Below, piece after piece: positions 57,101-63,886 of a stretch of DNA of 64,000 nucleotides. The stretch is from Pseudooceanicola sp. Lineage in GTDB: Bacteria; Pseudomonadota; Alphaproteobacteria; Rhodobacterales; Rhodobacteraceae. Position 1 is the first letter of the stretch. Every line of letters begins with the position of its first letter. The notes beneath the pieces are model-generated. The model was given only the letters and a program-made list of their open reading frames with translations, was not told the origin of the DNA and searched no databases. A program made the translations under genes and the position numbers. The stretch lies in the NCBI RefSeq assembly GCF_029213205.1, contig NZ_JARGNH010000015.1, positions 16,557 to 80,556 on the forward strand, written 5' to 3'.

Positions 57101-57914
57101 GGACACTGGCAAAGGCGTCGATGCGATGGGCGATGACCAAGTGATGCAGCCCGGCATACCAGGCGGCAACGCTGACCCGGTGGCGGATCATCGTGTCGGC
57201 AATGTCCTGAATCGCCGGGGTCGGGGTTTCCACCACCGCCACCGCGGCACCAACCATGAGCGGCACCAGAATTTCATAGAGCGCGCCGTCGCAGGCAATG
57301 GTCGCCGCGCTGAGCGAGACATCGGCGGGCGTCATCACCACCTCGGGCTGGCCCAGCGCCATCGAGGTAATCGCCCGATGCGGCAACACCACGCCCTTGG
57401 GGCGGCCGGTGGTGCCGGAGGTGAACAGGATACAGGCCGGATCGGCGCCATCGACGGTGGGCCACTGCTGATCCGACGCGGCATCGCCGCATTCCTCGAT
57501 CACCAGAACCGGCGTCGGATGCGCGGCAAACAGGGCTTCGGTTTCGGATGCATAGGCACGCGGGCAGAGCGCGGCGCGCAACGGCACTTCTCCGGCGATA
57601 AAGCCGAGCTGTTCCAGGGCAAAGGCCGGGTCCATCGGGACATAGATCGCGCCGAGGCGCAGGATGCCAAAGATTCCGGCAATCGCCTCAAGCGAGCGGG
57701 TGGCATAGAGCGCGACGTGATCGCCTGGCCCGACACCAAGTCGGCGCAGCGCCAGCGCGATGGACTCGGCCCGGTCGCGCATCTCGCCATAGGTCCAGCG
57801 CCGATCCTGGCCGAGCAACGCCGGGGCGTCGGGCATCAATTCGGCCACGCCCTCGAACGCATCAAAAATCGCTATGCGCGGGTCGAACCCCGCGGTGGTG
57901 TCAATGCCTGTCAT
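48114..57914 (-). CDS. Hybrid NRPS-PKS megasynthase: A-PCP-KS-AT-ACP-aminotransferase-C-A-PCP
   Basis: A1 LFTSGTTGRPKGVVLPH; PCP1 FFELGGTSLQL; KS NTACSTS / ECHGTATPLGDPVE / KGNLGHLDAAAG; AT GHSVGEFAAA with HAFH; ACP ELGFDSLFMG; class III aminotransferase VMDEIVTGFRTDKRG, YGKVVGGGMPVGV; C HHIVADG; A2 IFTSGSTGTPKGVAVPH; PCP2 ALGIDSLAVF. Confidence 0.95.
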   Translation of the reverse strand: MTGIDTTAGFDPRIAIFDAFEGVAELMPDAPALLGQDRRWTYGEMRDRAESIALALRRLGVGPGDHVALYATRSLEAIAGIFGILRLGAIYVPMDPAFALEQLGFIAGEVPLRAALCPRAYASETEALFAAHPTPVLVIEECGDAASDQQWPTVDGADPACILFTSGTTGRPKGVVLPHRAITSMALGQPEVVMTPADVSLSAATIACDGALYEILVPLMVGAAVAVVETPTPAIQDIADTMIRHRVSVAAWYAGLHHLVIAHRIDAFASVRLSLPGGDVMSAPMAEKLMLAWPDLRLVNAYGPTESCVRSFTHEVTLADTRAGAVPIGRPMTRESALLLDEDMKEVAEGEVGQIAIGGIGLALGYFNQPDLTERAFVADPRPGHEGRLYLTGDLGRKRADGAFEFLGRADRQVKMAGRRVEIDGVEHVLRDLPGVADAAVELLRQPGRPAHLAGFVIPEAPVTDAAAFVAALKDSAAATLPRDVFPREVLIRDAFPLTQAGKIDRKALRAGLEQPDTTGPAPAIKAPGQRDIQASVAAIWQEVIGCAAPAADATFFELGGTSLQLIEAHTMIEQALNLRFDIALIFDAPQLGALSKRLAALAGPVADTADAVRPKATAEADSHAIAIVGMAARLPGGVTLDGFWEAIRAGRNLIERFDPDQAEDAFDPATRASETYVPARSLLRDVDQFDPKFFGMRPREAALTDPQGRVFLEICQEALDNAGIDPARAPGAIGLFAGASMSTYMLENLLPNRAEMREFTSGFQIDYSILAGNDSGAMATRVAYKLGLTGPAISINTACSTSLVAIAKAVGALRSGEADVMMAGGVSITFPLKRGYLHLDGGMASPDGLCRPFDAEAGGTVFGHGAGVVVLKRLSEAQAAGDHIHAVIRGVGLNNDGAAKMSFTAPSVSGQAGAIRAAHRDAGLAPGDISYVECHGTATPLGDPVEIAGLKQAFGAGDGRCALGSVKGNLGHLDAAAGVTSVIKLALMLQHRELPPVAHFKALNPRIDLEGSSFYVPDAAGDWRADGPLRGGVSSFGVGGTNAHAVLEEAPRAAAASSTASGAMHLPLSAKSPEALVQMAQDLATRIEADAGLVLADVAYTLQEGRGVFDWRAAVAAPDRAAAVDQLRALKAPKTAITGDQPEVVFLFPGQGAQYPGMGSELYASQPDYARWIDAGAEILQPILGRDMRRLILGDDLTPEESAAALRETWITQPALFLTEFALANLWQSRGIEPGAVIGHSVGEFAAAALTGVMSFEDALTLIARRGRLMQDQPGGAMLSVRAPLEDLQPHLAADTDLAARNAPKLQVVAGPFEAIAALEARLQAAGIPCQRLHTSHAFHSAMMDPVAAPLRDAARAITLNAPDRPIISAVTGAELSEREARDPTYWADQARACVNFQAALEAVTRTKSPVFVEVGPGRTLSAFTAQTLDRSSHRGVFHSLPDHARSVSDDNSVAAVVSNLWSVGLDVDWARHGPRGSRKVALPSYPFRRQRCWIDAPEVAAAKGAVAESVPTPAPIPESPTMAIMSQAPVVAAPDRVARLISELAALLADMSGEDISASNADESFLELGFDSLFMGQVSQAVTRQFGVEIGFRRLLAEVSTITLLAQHLDVEMPPEAAPAPTPGVVEDLPTAPAALAPADLAPVAPAAVTPAAMAPGIDGVMQAQLATMQAVFAQQLQAVGGAAPAAPVSAPQPVAAAPLAAAPAPTPVAAAAVKRAAMPEPVATPAEFKVGRGPNVTGGTMTEAQVAFAHDLAARYSARHPKSKAYAAQYRGVHADPRTAAGFRAEWKELTFPIVADRSKGAYIHDIDGNSFVDLVNGFGQTAFGHSPDFVAEAVNRQLERGFPIGPQADLAGPVAEKFARLVGHERVTFCNTGSEAVMAAMRVARTVTGRDLIVVFDKDYHGQFDEVLVKGRASGGDPSALPSSPGIPRSSLANMKVLPYGAPAALEWIRANIADIAGVIVEPVQSRHPAYRPESFVRDLREVTRDGGAALVMDEIVTGFRTDKRGMQGVWGIQGDMATYGKVVGGGMPVGVLAGSARFMDALDGGAWTYGDDSRPEAIPTFFAGTFVRHPLVLAAMDATIDHMAEQGDALWTDAADRAGRVMDEMNAILAARGLPALIEGYSSWFVIQASEADPRASLLFPLMRMEGVHVMDGFCAFLTTEHGAAECRQIVTAFETALDTLLSVGILADLRKDPAAALPVARPLALPQGVALTEGQREIWMSHQMGGAAAAAFNESASLSLRGALDPVALQSAWDTVIARHDALRLRFARDGSRFDVTEAMSCPIPLVDLSTAPDPQAALEAAIAEDAEHLFEITEELPLRAFLARLAADHHVLVICAHHIVADGWSFGVMLEDIARLYTAAVAGRPADLPAAPSFAAHAQLSSARLPDPAVTAFWKEQFATLPTLPDLPIDRPRPAQRSHAGGTVFHQIDSDLMKAARKAGAKQGCTLFATTFAAMQLLVHRLSGASDIVLGVPSAAQQDLPNPDLVGHCVNFLPIRATIADGASVAAHLASTRDGLRAAFEHSATTLGSILRELEVPRQLDRLPLTEIEFNLEKQGDAAGMTGLETQFRANAKVAVNFDLFFNLVETPEGLRIEAHYNADLLDAATVAGWAEAYETLLAQIATATEQPIAALSLLSAADRQAMAAGAQINVSAYDRSATLPDLVAARVAVDPDAVAIEDAAGLTSYGDLAAESDALAALIQRQVPGQGARVALSMTRGSGMLAGMLAILKAGHAYVPLDPRQPEARLRQIAETAEVAAVLSDSVESAGFAGDTGLPLILSDEAQPGDQPTPVTVSPEDAAYVIFTSGSTGTPKGVAVPHRAVVNFLTSMAEAPGMTSRDSLLAVTTVMFDIAVLELFLPLSVGGRVVIAPTEDVIDGFRLVERLNRGDITLMQATPTLWDMVLTAGFKPGAGFTMLCGGEPLPADLADRLLAGGAALWNMYGPTETTIWSAIKQITPGDPITIGHPIANTQLQVLDAAGQIAPVGVTGELNIGGDGLALGYYNRPDLTEAAFREVDLNGRRQRLYATGDLARRRADGEYEVLGRIDTQVKLRGFRIELGEIETCLRAVPGVDKAAVDLRQRASGDRQLVGYVVATEGADPTPAALSAALSQVIPDYMIPRAWVMLSALPQTGNGKLNRKALPDPQETASVTPLHQAAPPETATETRIAEIWSEVLGMAQISVTDTLFALGIDSLAVFRIAAKMLDSGLELEARHMFAHPSIRELAAFHDGRGNDVGSKARPSLKSFRNGAHRAGSGGAK

Positions 57915-58328
57915 GCCAATCGGCTCCGGCTAGTCGGTGCGCCGCCTGCCCGGCAATGGGTCCAGCAGCGGTGAAATTCGGATGGCGCCAAATGCTGCGC
58001 CGCTACGTCAAAGGACCGCAGGTTTGCGGATCCGTTTCATTGGGCTTTGGCAACCATGAGTGTGTCAAATTTTTCAGCCCCCCCGGCGATCACAAAGCTG
58101 CGCTTATGATCAATAACATCTTGTTTTTCATAAATTTTATTTGTCACTGCGCCCTTTTTCCAAATACACTCATAGGGCGAGTAATGTCGCTCGAACGGCA
58201 ACAACGCGATATCAGATCCCGGATTGTTCAGGTCAATTCTTGGGCCCCCTTTGGTCGGCATGAGATGGGTCACTCCTGATCGGTTGATTCGGTTTTTCCA
58301 AGGCGGCGTCATGACAAGTTTGCGGCGT

Positions 58329-59180
58329 TCAATTCGGTGGGTCTTCGTTGCGGATCAGGTGGTAGCCCCGGCTTTCGCTGCGCCCCAGCCAGGGATGCGT
58401 CGGGATCACATGACCGAGGTCGCGGATCTCCCAGGTGTCGGAAATGCGATACCCCAGCGCGGCAATCTCGGCCTCCCACAGGCCGCGGTTACGGATCTGA
58501 TAGGGCACCCGCCCGGCGCCAATCCGTTCGATGGTGAACAGCCCCGGCCCGTCGCGCAGCGCCACCTTGTTCAGCAGGATATGCTTGGGCGGTTGTTTCA
58601 GCGCCCCCAGCAGCGCCGCAAAGGGCATGTCGAGATATTGCAACAGGCCAGAGGCGAGCAGCAGGTTGGTCGCGGGCAGATCCTCCAGCCGTGACTGGAA
58701 GCTGATCTCGACCGGGATCGTTCCCGCCGCTTGACGCTGGCGCGCGGCGGTGACGATTCCGGGCAGGTCATAGACCGTCCAACTGATCGCCGAGAGATCG
58801 AGAACCCCGGAAAAGGCGATGTATTTGGTGCCGAGATGACCTCCGGCGTCGATCAGCGTCGCGGAATCGGCCAGTAAGCGCTCAAGCCAGAAGATCACCG
58901 GATAATCCCAGGACACCCGCTCACACATCTGGGCGAAAGACACATCGGCAATGCCAGCGTCGTCATAGCCAGAGCGGCGGGCAGCAGGCAGCGAGGCCAG
59001 CGCCTGAGCACGGCTGGCGAAAGCGCCGGAAAACCGCGGGCAGCGTGGGGTCAGGGCCAGACCACGCGCGCTGGCCGCCTGCCCCAGATGCACCGCCGAT
59101 CTGATCACGCCCTTGGCGCGTTTCAGCGCTGAAGGCTGCGGCACAGCAGTGCCCGATTGCAGCGAGTCAAAACCGCTCAT
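58329..59180 (-). CDS. TIGR04325 family (putative) methyltransferase
   Basis: TLIDAGGHLGTKYIAFSGVLDLSAISWTVYDLPGIVTAARQ, LLLASGLLQYLDMPFAALLGAL, HILLNKVALRDG. Confidence 0.82.
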   Translation of the reverse strand: MSGFDSLQSGTAVPQPSALKRAKGVIRSAVHLGQAASARGLALTPRCPRFSGAFASRAQALASLPAARRSGYDDAGIADVSFAQMCERVSWDYPVIFWLERLLADSATLIDAGGHLGTKYIAFSGVLDLSAISWTVYDLPGIVTAARQRQAAGTIPVEISFQSRLEDLPATNLLLASGLLQYLDMPFAALLGALKQPPKHILLNKVALRDGPGLFTIERIGAGRVPYQIRNRGLWEAEIAALGYRISDTWEIRDLGHVIPTHPWLGRSESRGYHLIRNEDPPN

Positions 59181-60667
59181 GCCGAGGCCCTCATTGTCAA
59201 AAGTCCCGCCATTTGCCGCCAGAACCGGCGGTCAAACAACGCCGTCGCGATGGCATAGACCGGCACCGCCAGCAGTCCGACGATCAGCGCTTCGGCCAGG
59301 GACGGCAGACCCCGGTTCGCCACCAGATGGCCCAGCCCAATCAGCGCGCCGATGCCGCAGGACAGCGGCAATACGGTGCTGCGCAGGTCACTGGCCACAC
59401 CTGCCCAGTCGATCCCGGCATAACGCCCGAACAGCCAAATCGTCGCCAACAGCACCCCGAATGAGATCACCACCTGCGTCCAGGCGACGGCGTAGAGACC
59501 GAATTGCGCCGCCAGAAAGGTCAGCGCCAGCGACCCGGCGAACACCCCGCCGGTGAACATCGGCAACCGCCGCGCCTGCCCGGAAATCGTCATCAGAGGT
59601 TCGGTGACGGCGCCAAAGATCAACAGCAACCGCGCCAGCGCCAGAATCGCAACCAGCGGTGCCGCAGGCGCCCATTCGGCGCTGAGCAAGCCATCAACCA
59701 GAGCCGCGTTCTGAAAGATCAACCACAGCAGAAGCGGCGCACCGGCCGCCAGCAGCACCTTGAGATGGCGGCGGACCTGGGCATTCAGCCGCGCGCCCTG
59801 CCCTTCGGCGTCGCCGTGATCCCGGGCTTGACGGAAATGCGACCAGGCCAGCAATTGACCGGGCACCAGAATGATTTCGGCCATGGCGCTGACCAGACGG
59901 TCGGCGGCGCGGTAATAGCCAACAGCCGCCGGGCCAAGATAGCCGCCCACGATGAAGGTGGCGATATAGACGCGGATATTGATCAGCATCCGGCTGACGA
60001 AAATCTGACTGGAAAACACCCAGAGATCGCGCAGCAACTGGCCGCGAATTCCGGTCAGCGGCGACAGCCTTGTGGCCAGAAAGCTGAGGCTCAAATGGGT
60101 CATCTGCATCGCCAGCCGACCAAAGGCCAGCGACAGCACCCCATACCCCATCAGCAGTGCGGCGATGGCCACCACCATGCCGACCAACTCGCCGATGATT
60201 TCACAAAGCATCGAGGATTGCAGCCGGTCCTGCCAGATCATCACGCCCTTCTGCGCCGAAGATATATTGGCCAGCACCACCCAGAGGGCAAAGAACTGCA
60301 TCAGCGTGACGGTGGCGGGCGCCACCCCGGCCCAGCCGCTGCCCAGTGCCGCCAGAAAGCCGACGGCGCCAAAGCCCAAACCGCTGAGGATGGCGACGAA
60401 CAGCACCTGACGCGGCACCGTTGAATCGCCCGCCCAGGACATGATGAATGGCGCCCAGCCGACTTCGGCGGCGCGCAACAGAAGGATCGCGCAGGCCGAG
60501 ACCAGCGCGAACACCCCGAACTCCGCCGGGCCCAGCGCCCGCGCGGCCACCACAAAGACCGTGAACTGCGCGATCTGCGACACGATGCGCTCAGCCACCG
60601 CCAGGGCGCCGTCGCCCAGCACTTTTCGACCGTTCACAGATGCGCCAGCGGCGTTGTCAGAAGGCAT
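59177..60667 (-). CDS. Oligosaccharide flippase family protein (Wzx-like, MOP superfamily)
   Basis: Multi-TM; VVAARALGPAEFGVFALVSACAILLLRAAEVGW, GGYLGPAAVGYYRAADRLVSAMAEIIL. Confidence 0.88.
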   Translation of the reverse strand: MPSDNAAGASVNGRKVLGDGALAVAERIVSQIAQFTVFVVAARALGPAEFGVFALVSACAILLLRAAEVGWAPFIMSWAGDSTVPRQVLFVAILSGLGFGAVGFLAALGSGWAGVAPATVTLMQFFALWVVLANISSAQKGVMIWQDRLQSSMLCEIIGELVGMVVAIAALLMGYGVLSLAFGRLAMQMTHLSLSFLATRLSPLTGIRGQLLRDLWVFSSQIFVSRMLINIRVYIATFIVGGYLGPAAVGYYRAADRLVSAMAEIILVPGQLLAWSHFRQARDHGDAEGQGARLNAQVRRHLKVLLAAGAPLLLWLIFQNAALVDGLLSAEWAPAAPLVAILALARLLLIFGAVTEPLMTISGQARRLPMFTGGVFAGSLALTFLAAQFGLYAVAWTQVVISFGVLLATIWLFGRYAGIDWAGVASDLRSTVLPLSCGIGALIGLGHLVANRGLPSLAEALIVGLLAVPVYAIATALFDRRFWRQMAGLLTMRASA

Positions 60668-60954
60668 TTGTTAATCGTTCCTCGAAATCAATCTCAATGA
60701 TGGCGGAATATAGGCCCGATCCGGCATAGCGAAGGCGCCATCATGGCCGAATTGTGGCGGTGGCTTCCAAATCGGAAACACAGCGTTTCGGGGGATGGGC
60801 AAAACCCCATGTGAACAAGGGTCGCTGTTTCCATATCGAGAACGGTCTGCTTCCAAACACGGAAAACACCTTTTTGCCCAATAAGTTAACATTATGACAG
60901 GCATGATTCGGCGCTGAACTATGGGAACAGGTCGCGAAAGCGATCTGGTGGCGC

Positions 60955-61656
60955 GTGGCATATAAATCGTTTCCGGATGAGTCCGAGATCGTCCACAATG
61001 GAACCCTAGCATCAGCGACCGAAAGGGCGCTGCATGCTCCATTGTCGACACCGATATCAAAACTGGTGTTCGACAAGGCCTTTGCCTTGTCGGCCCTGAT
61101 CCTGTTGCTGCCGGTGTTCCTGATCATCACGCTCCTGATCGCGATATCGGACGGACGTCCCGTATTCTTTGGCCAGGAGCGTGTCGGCCTCAACGGTCGC
61201 CGGTTTCGCTGCTGGAAGTTCCGCACCATGGTGCGCGATGCCGACGGCCAGTTGGAAATGGCGCTGGGCAAGGATCCGCAACTGCTGGCCGAATGGAAGG
61301 CCACCCGCAAGCTGCGCAATGACCCGCGGATCAGCCGGCTGGGCGCATTTCTGCGCAAAAGCAGCCTGGACGAGCTGCCGCAGTTCTGGAACGTGCTGAT
61401 GGGGGATATGTCGATGGTCGGCCCGCGCCCGGTGGTGCCGGACGAGCTGTCCTATTACGGCAATTACGCCAGCGACTACATGTCGGTGCGGCCCGGCCTG
61501 ACCGGCGCTTGGCAGGTCAGCGGGCGCAGCAACACCACCTATGACGAACGAGTGGCGCTGGATGTGGATTACATCAGCAACGCTTCGTTCTGGTTGGACA
61601 TTCGTATTGTCGCGCAGACAGTGCGGGTGGTCATCAGCCAGTCCGGCGCGCATTAA
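60955..61656 (+). CDS. Sugar transferase (ExoY/undecaprenyl-phosphate hexose phosphotransferase family)
   Basis: GQERVGLNGRRFRCWKFRTMV, LRKSSLDELPQFWNVLMGDMSMVGPRPVVPDEL, RPGLTGAWQVSGRSNTTYDERVALD. Confidence 0.95.
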   Translation: MAYKSFPDESEIVHNGTLASATERALHAPLSTPISKLVFDKAFALSALILLLPVFLIITLLIAISDGRPVFFGQERVGLNGRRFRCWKFRTMVRDADGQLEMALGKDPQLLAEWKATRKLRNDPRISRLGAFLRKSSLDELPQFWNVLMGDMSMVGPRPVVPDELSYYGNYASDYMSVRPGLTGAWQVSGRSNTTYDERVALDVDYISNASFWLDIRIVAQTVRVVISQSGAH

Positions 61657-61709
61657 ACGCCGCCGGACCGACAGGCTCGAAAACAACAGGCCCAAGAAAG
61701 GCAGACCTG

Positions 61710-62627
61710 ATGATCCATTATCGTATGAACGCGCAACACACCGCCGTCAGCCCGCTGATCCTCGGGATCGCGACCACCGGACGTCCCGGTATCCTGCGGG
61801 CGACGCTGATCCATCTGGCGGGCCTGGCGGATCGGCCCGATCAGGTGATCGTCTGCATCGCCGACCCAAAGGATGTGTCCGAAGATGTGCTGCCCGCGAT
61901 GCCCTTTTCCCTCCGGGTGATCCTTTCCGAGCGCGGCACCTGCGTGCAGCGCAACACCATGCTGGATGCGGTGCCGGACGCGGCGGTCCTGCTGTTCATT
62001 GATGATGATTTCATGCCCGCCGATGGCTATTTCAGCGCCTGCCGTCAGCTGTTCGCGGATCATCCGGATGTGGTGATGGCAACCGGTCAAGTGTTGGCCG
62101 ACGGCATCAGCGGCCCCGGCATGGACCATGTCGAAGGCGCCGCACAGCTGGCCGCCGCCCCGCAACTGCGCCCGGCGCCCGCGCTCAGCGAGGTCTATAA
62201 CGCCTATGGCTGCAACATGGCGGTGCGGGTTGCCACCGCCCAGGCGCATCAGGTCAGCTTTGACACCGACCTGCCGTGCTATGGCTGGCTGGAGGATGTT
62301 GATTTCTCTCGTCGCATCGCGCCGCATGGGCGGATCGTCAAATACAATGCCATGCAAGGGGTCCATCTGGGGACCAAGACCGGCCGGTCAAAGGGTCTGC
62401 CGCTCGGCTATTCGCAGATCGCCAACCCGGTCTACATGATCCGCAAAGGCTCAATGAGTCGGCCCAGGGCGCTGCGGATGATGCTGCGCAACCTGCTGGC
62501 AAATCTGGCCCACGCCTGGCGGCCCGAACCCTGGGTGGATCGGCGCGGGCGGCTGCGCGGCAATCTCCTGGCGCTGCGCGACCTGATCTCTGGACAGATC
62601 GCGCCGAACCGCTCGAGCGGGATGTGA
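61710..62627 (+). CDS. Glycosyltransferase family 2
   Basis: LILGIATTGRPGILRATLIHL, RNTMLDAVPDAAVLLFIDDDFMPADGY, CYGWLEDVDFSRRIAPHGR. Confidence 0.9.
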   Translation: MIHYRMNAQHTAVSPLILGIATTGRPGILRATLIHLAGLADRPDQVIVCIADPKDVSEDVLPAMPFSLRVILSERGTCVQRNTMLDAVPDAAVLLFIDDDFMPADGYFSACRQLFADHPDVVMATGQVLADGISGPGMDHVEGAAQLAAAPQLRPAPALSEVYNAYGCNMAVRVATAQAHQVSFDTDLPCYGWLEDVDFSRRIAPHGRIVKYNAMQGVHLGTKTGRSKGLPLGYSQIANPVYMIRKGSMSRPRALRMMLRNLLANLAHAWRPEPWVDRRGRLRGNLLALRDLISGQIAPNRSSGM

Positions 62628-63886
62628 GAGCCTTGCCCGACGACTTTCCGCCTTTGGCCAGCCTCACCAGGCCAAAGGTGGTGATCCTGAACGACACCGC
62701 GGTCTCTGACGGCGGCACCGCCGCGCTGGCGCTGCTGTCGGCCCGGCTGCTGCGCGCCCGCGGCCATCAGGTGACATTCATATCCGGCGATGACGGCGAT
62801 TCAGGCGAGCTGGCCGCCCTCGGCATCCGCCTGATCGCCCTGGGTGGCAGGGCGCTGCTCGACCAAAGCCGCGCCAAGGCCGCCTGGAGCGGCCTCTACA
62901 ATCCACAGACCCGCGATGCCATCGCCGCGCTGATCGCCGCCGAAGATACCCCGGACACCGTCTATCACCTGCACGGCTGGGCCGGGATCCTGACCCCGGC
63001 GGTCTTTGACGCCCTGAAACCGGTGGCGCGGCGCAGCTATATCCACGCCCATGATTCCTTTCTCGCCTGTCCGAACGGGGTCTATTACGACTTCCCCCGA
63101 CAACAGCCCTGCACCCGGGCGCCGCTGTCGCTCAGCTGCCTGACCACCAATTGCGACAAGCGGGCGATGCATCACAAGGTCTGGCGCAGCCTGCGCCATG
63201 GCCTGCTGCGCCGCGCCTTTGACACCCGCCTGCCCTGGGCCGGGGTGCTGATCCTGCATCCGGGGATGGTGGCGGGGATGACCCGGGCCGGCATCCCGGC
63301 GCATCTGCTGCAAGTGGTGCGCAACCCGGCGGAACCGCTGACCCCGACCCGGATCAAGGCCGAGGCCAACCGCCGCTTTGCCTTTATCGGGCGGATCGAG
63401 CCGGGCAAGGGCCTGCGGACCCTCTGCGACGCCGCCCGGATCGCGGCCGTGCCGCTCAGGGTGATCGGCGACGGCAGCGCCCGCGCGGCCTTGCAGCACG
63501 ATTTCCCCGAGGTCGAGTTCACCGGCTGGCTGGCGCAATCCGAGATCGGCGCGCATTTGCAGGATATCCGGGCGCTGGTGATGCCTTCGCGCTTTCCCGA
63601 ACCCTTCGGCCTGGTCGCCGCCGAAGCCTCGCGCAGCGGGCTGCCGGTGATCATGTCCGACGTGGCGCTGCTGGCGCAAAAGGTGCAGGCCAAAGGGCTG
63701 GGCCTGTCCTGCAGCGCCGCTTCGGCAGAAACGCTGAGCACCGCGCTGCGCGCCCTGGCCGAGATGCCGGAGGCCGAGATCCGCCAGATCAGCGCCCGCG
63801 GGTATGAGGGGACGGAGAGCATCTGCCAGAGTCACGACGGCTGGGTCGATGAGCTGGCGGGGCGCTATTGTTTGGCGGTTGGGTAG
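62624..63886 (+). CDS. Glycosyltransferase family 4
   Basis: AVSDGGTAALALLSARLLRARGHQVTFIS, RFAFIGRIEPGKGLRTLCDAARI, VMPSRFPEPFGLVAAEASRSGLPVIMSDVALLA. Confidence 0.92.
   Translation: MRALPDDFPPLASLTRPKVVILNDTAVSDGGTAALALLSARLLRARGHQVTFISGDDGDSGELAALGIRLIALGGRALLDQSRAKAAWSGLYNPQTRDAIAALIAAEDTPDTVYHLHGWAGILTPAVFDALKPVARRSYIHAHDSFLACPNGVYYDFPRQQPCTRAPLSLSCLTTNCDKRAMHHKVWRSLRHGLLRRAFDTRLPWAGVLILHPGMVAGMTRAGIPAHLLQVVRNPAEPLTPTRIKAEANRRFAFIGRIEPGKGLRTLCDAARIAAVPLRVIGDGSARAALQHDFPEVEFTGWLAQSEIGAHLQDIRALVMPSRFPEPFGLVAAEASRSGLPVIMSDVALLAQKVQAKGLGLSCSAASAETLSTALRALAEMPEAEIRQISARGYEGTESICQSHDGWVDELAGRYCLAVG

Noticed and set aside
55848-57974. 708-aa plus-strand ORF antisense to A1/KS of the megasynthase
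   Set aside because: Shadow ORF with low-complexity composition and no recognisable motif.
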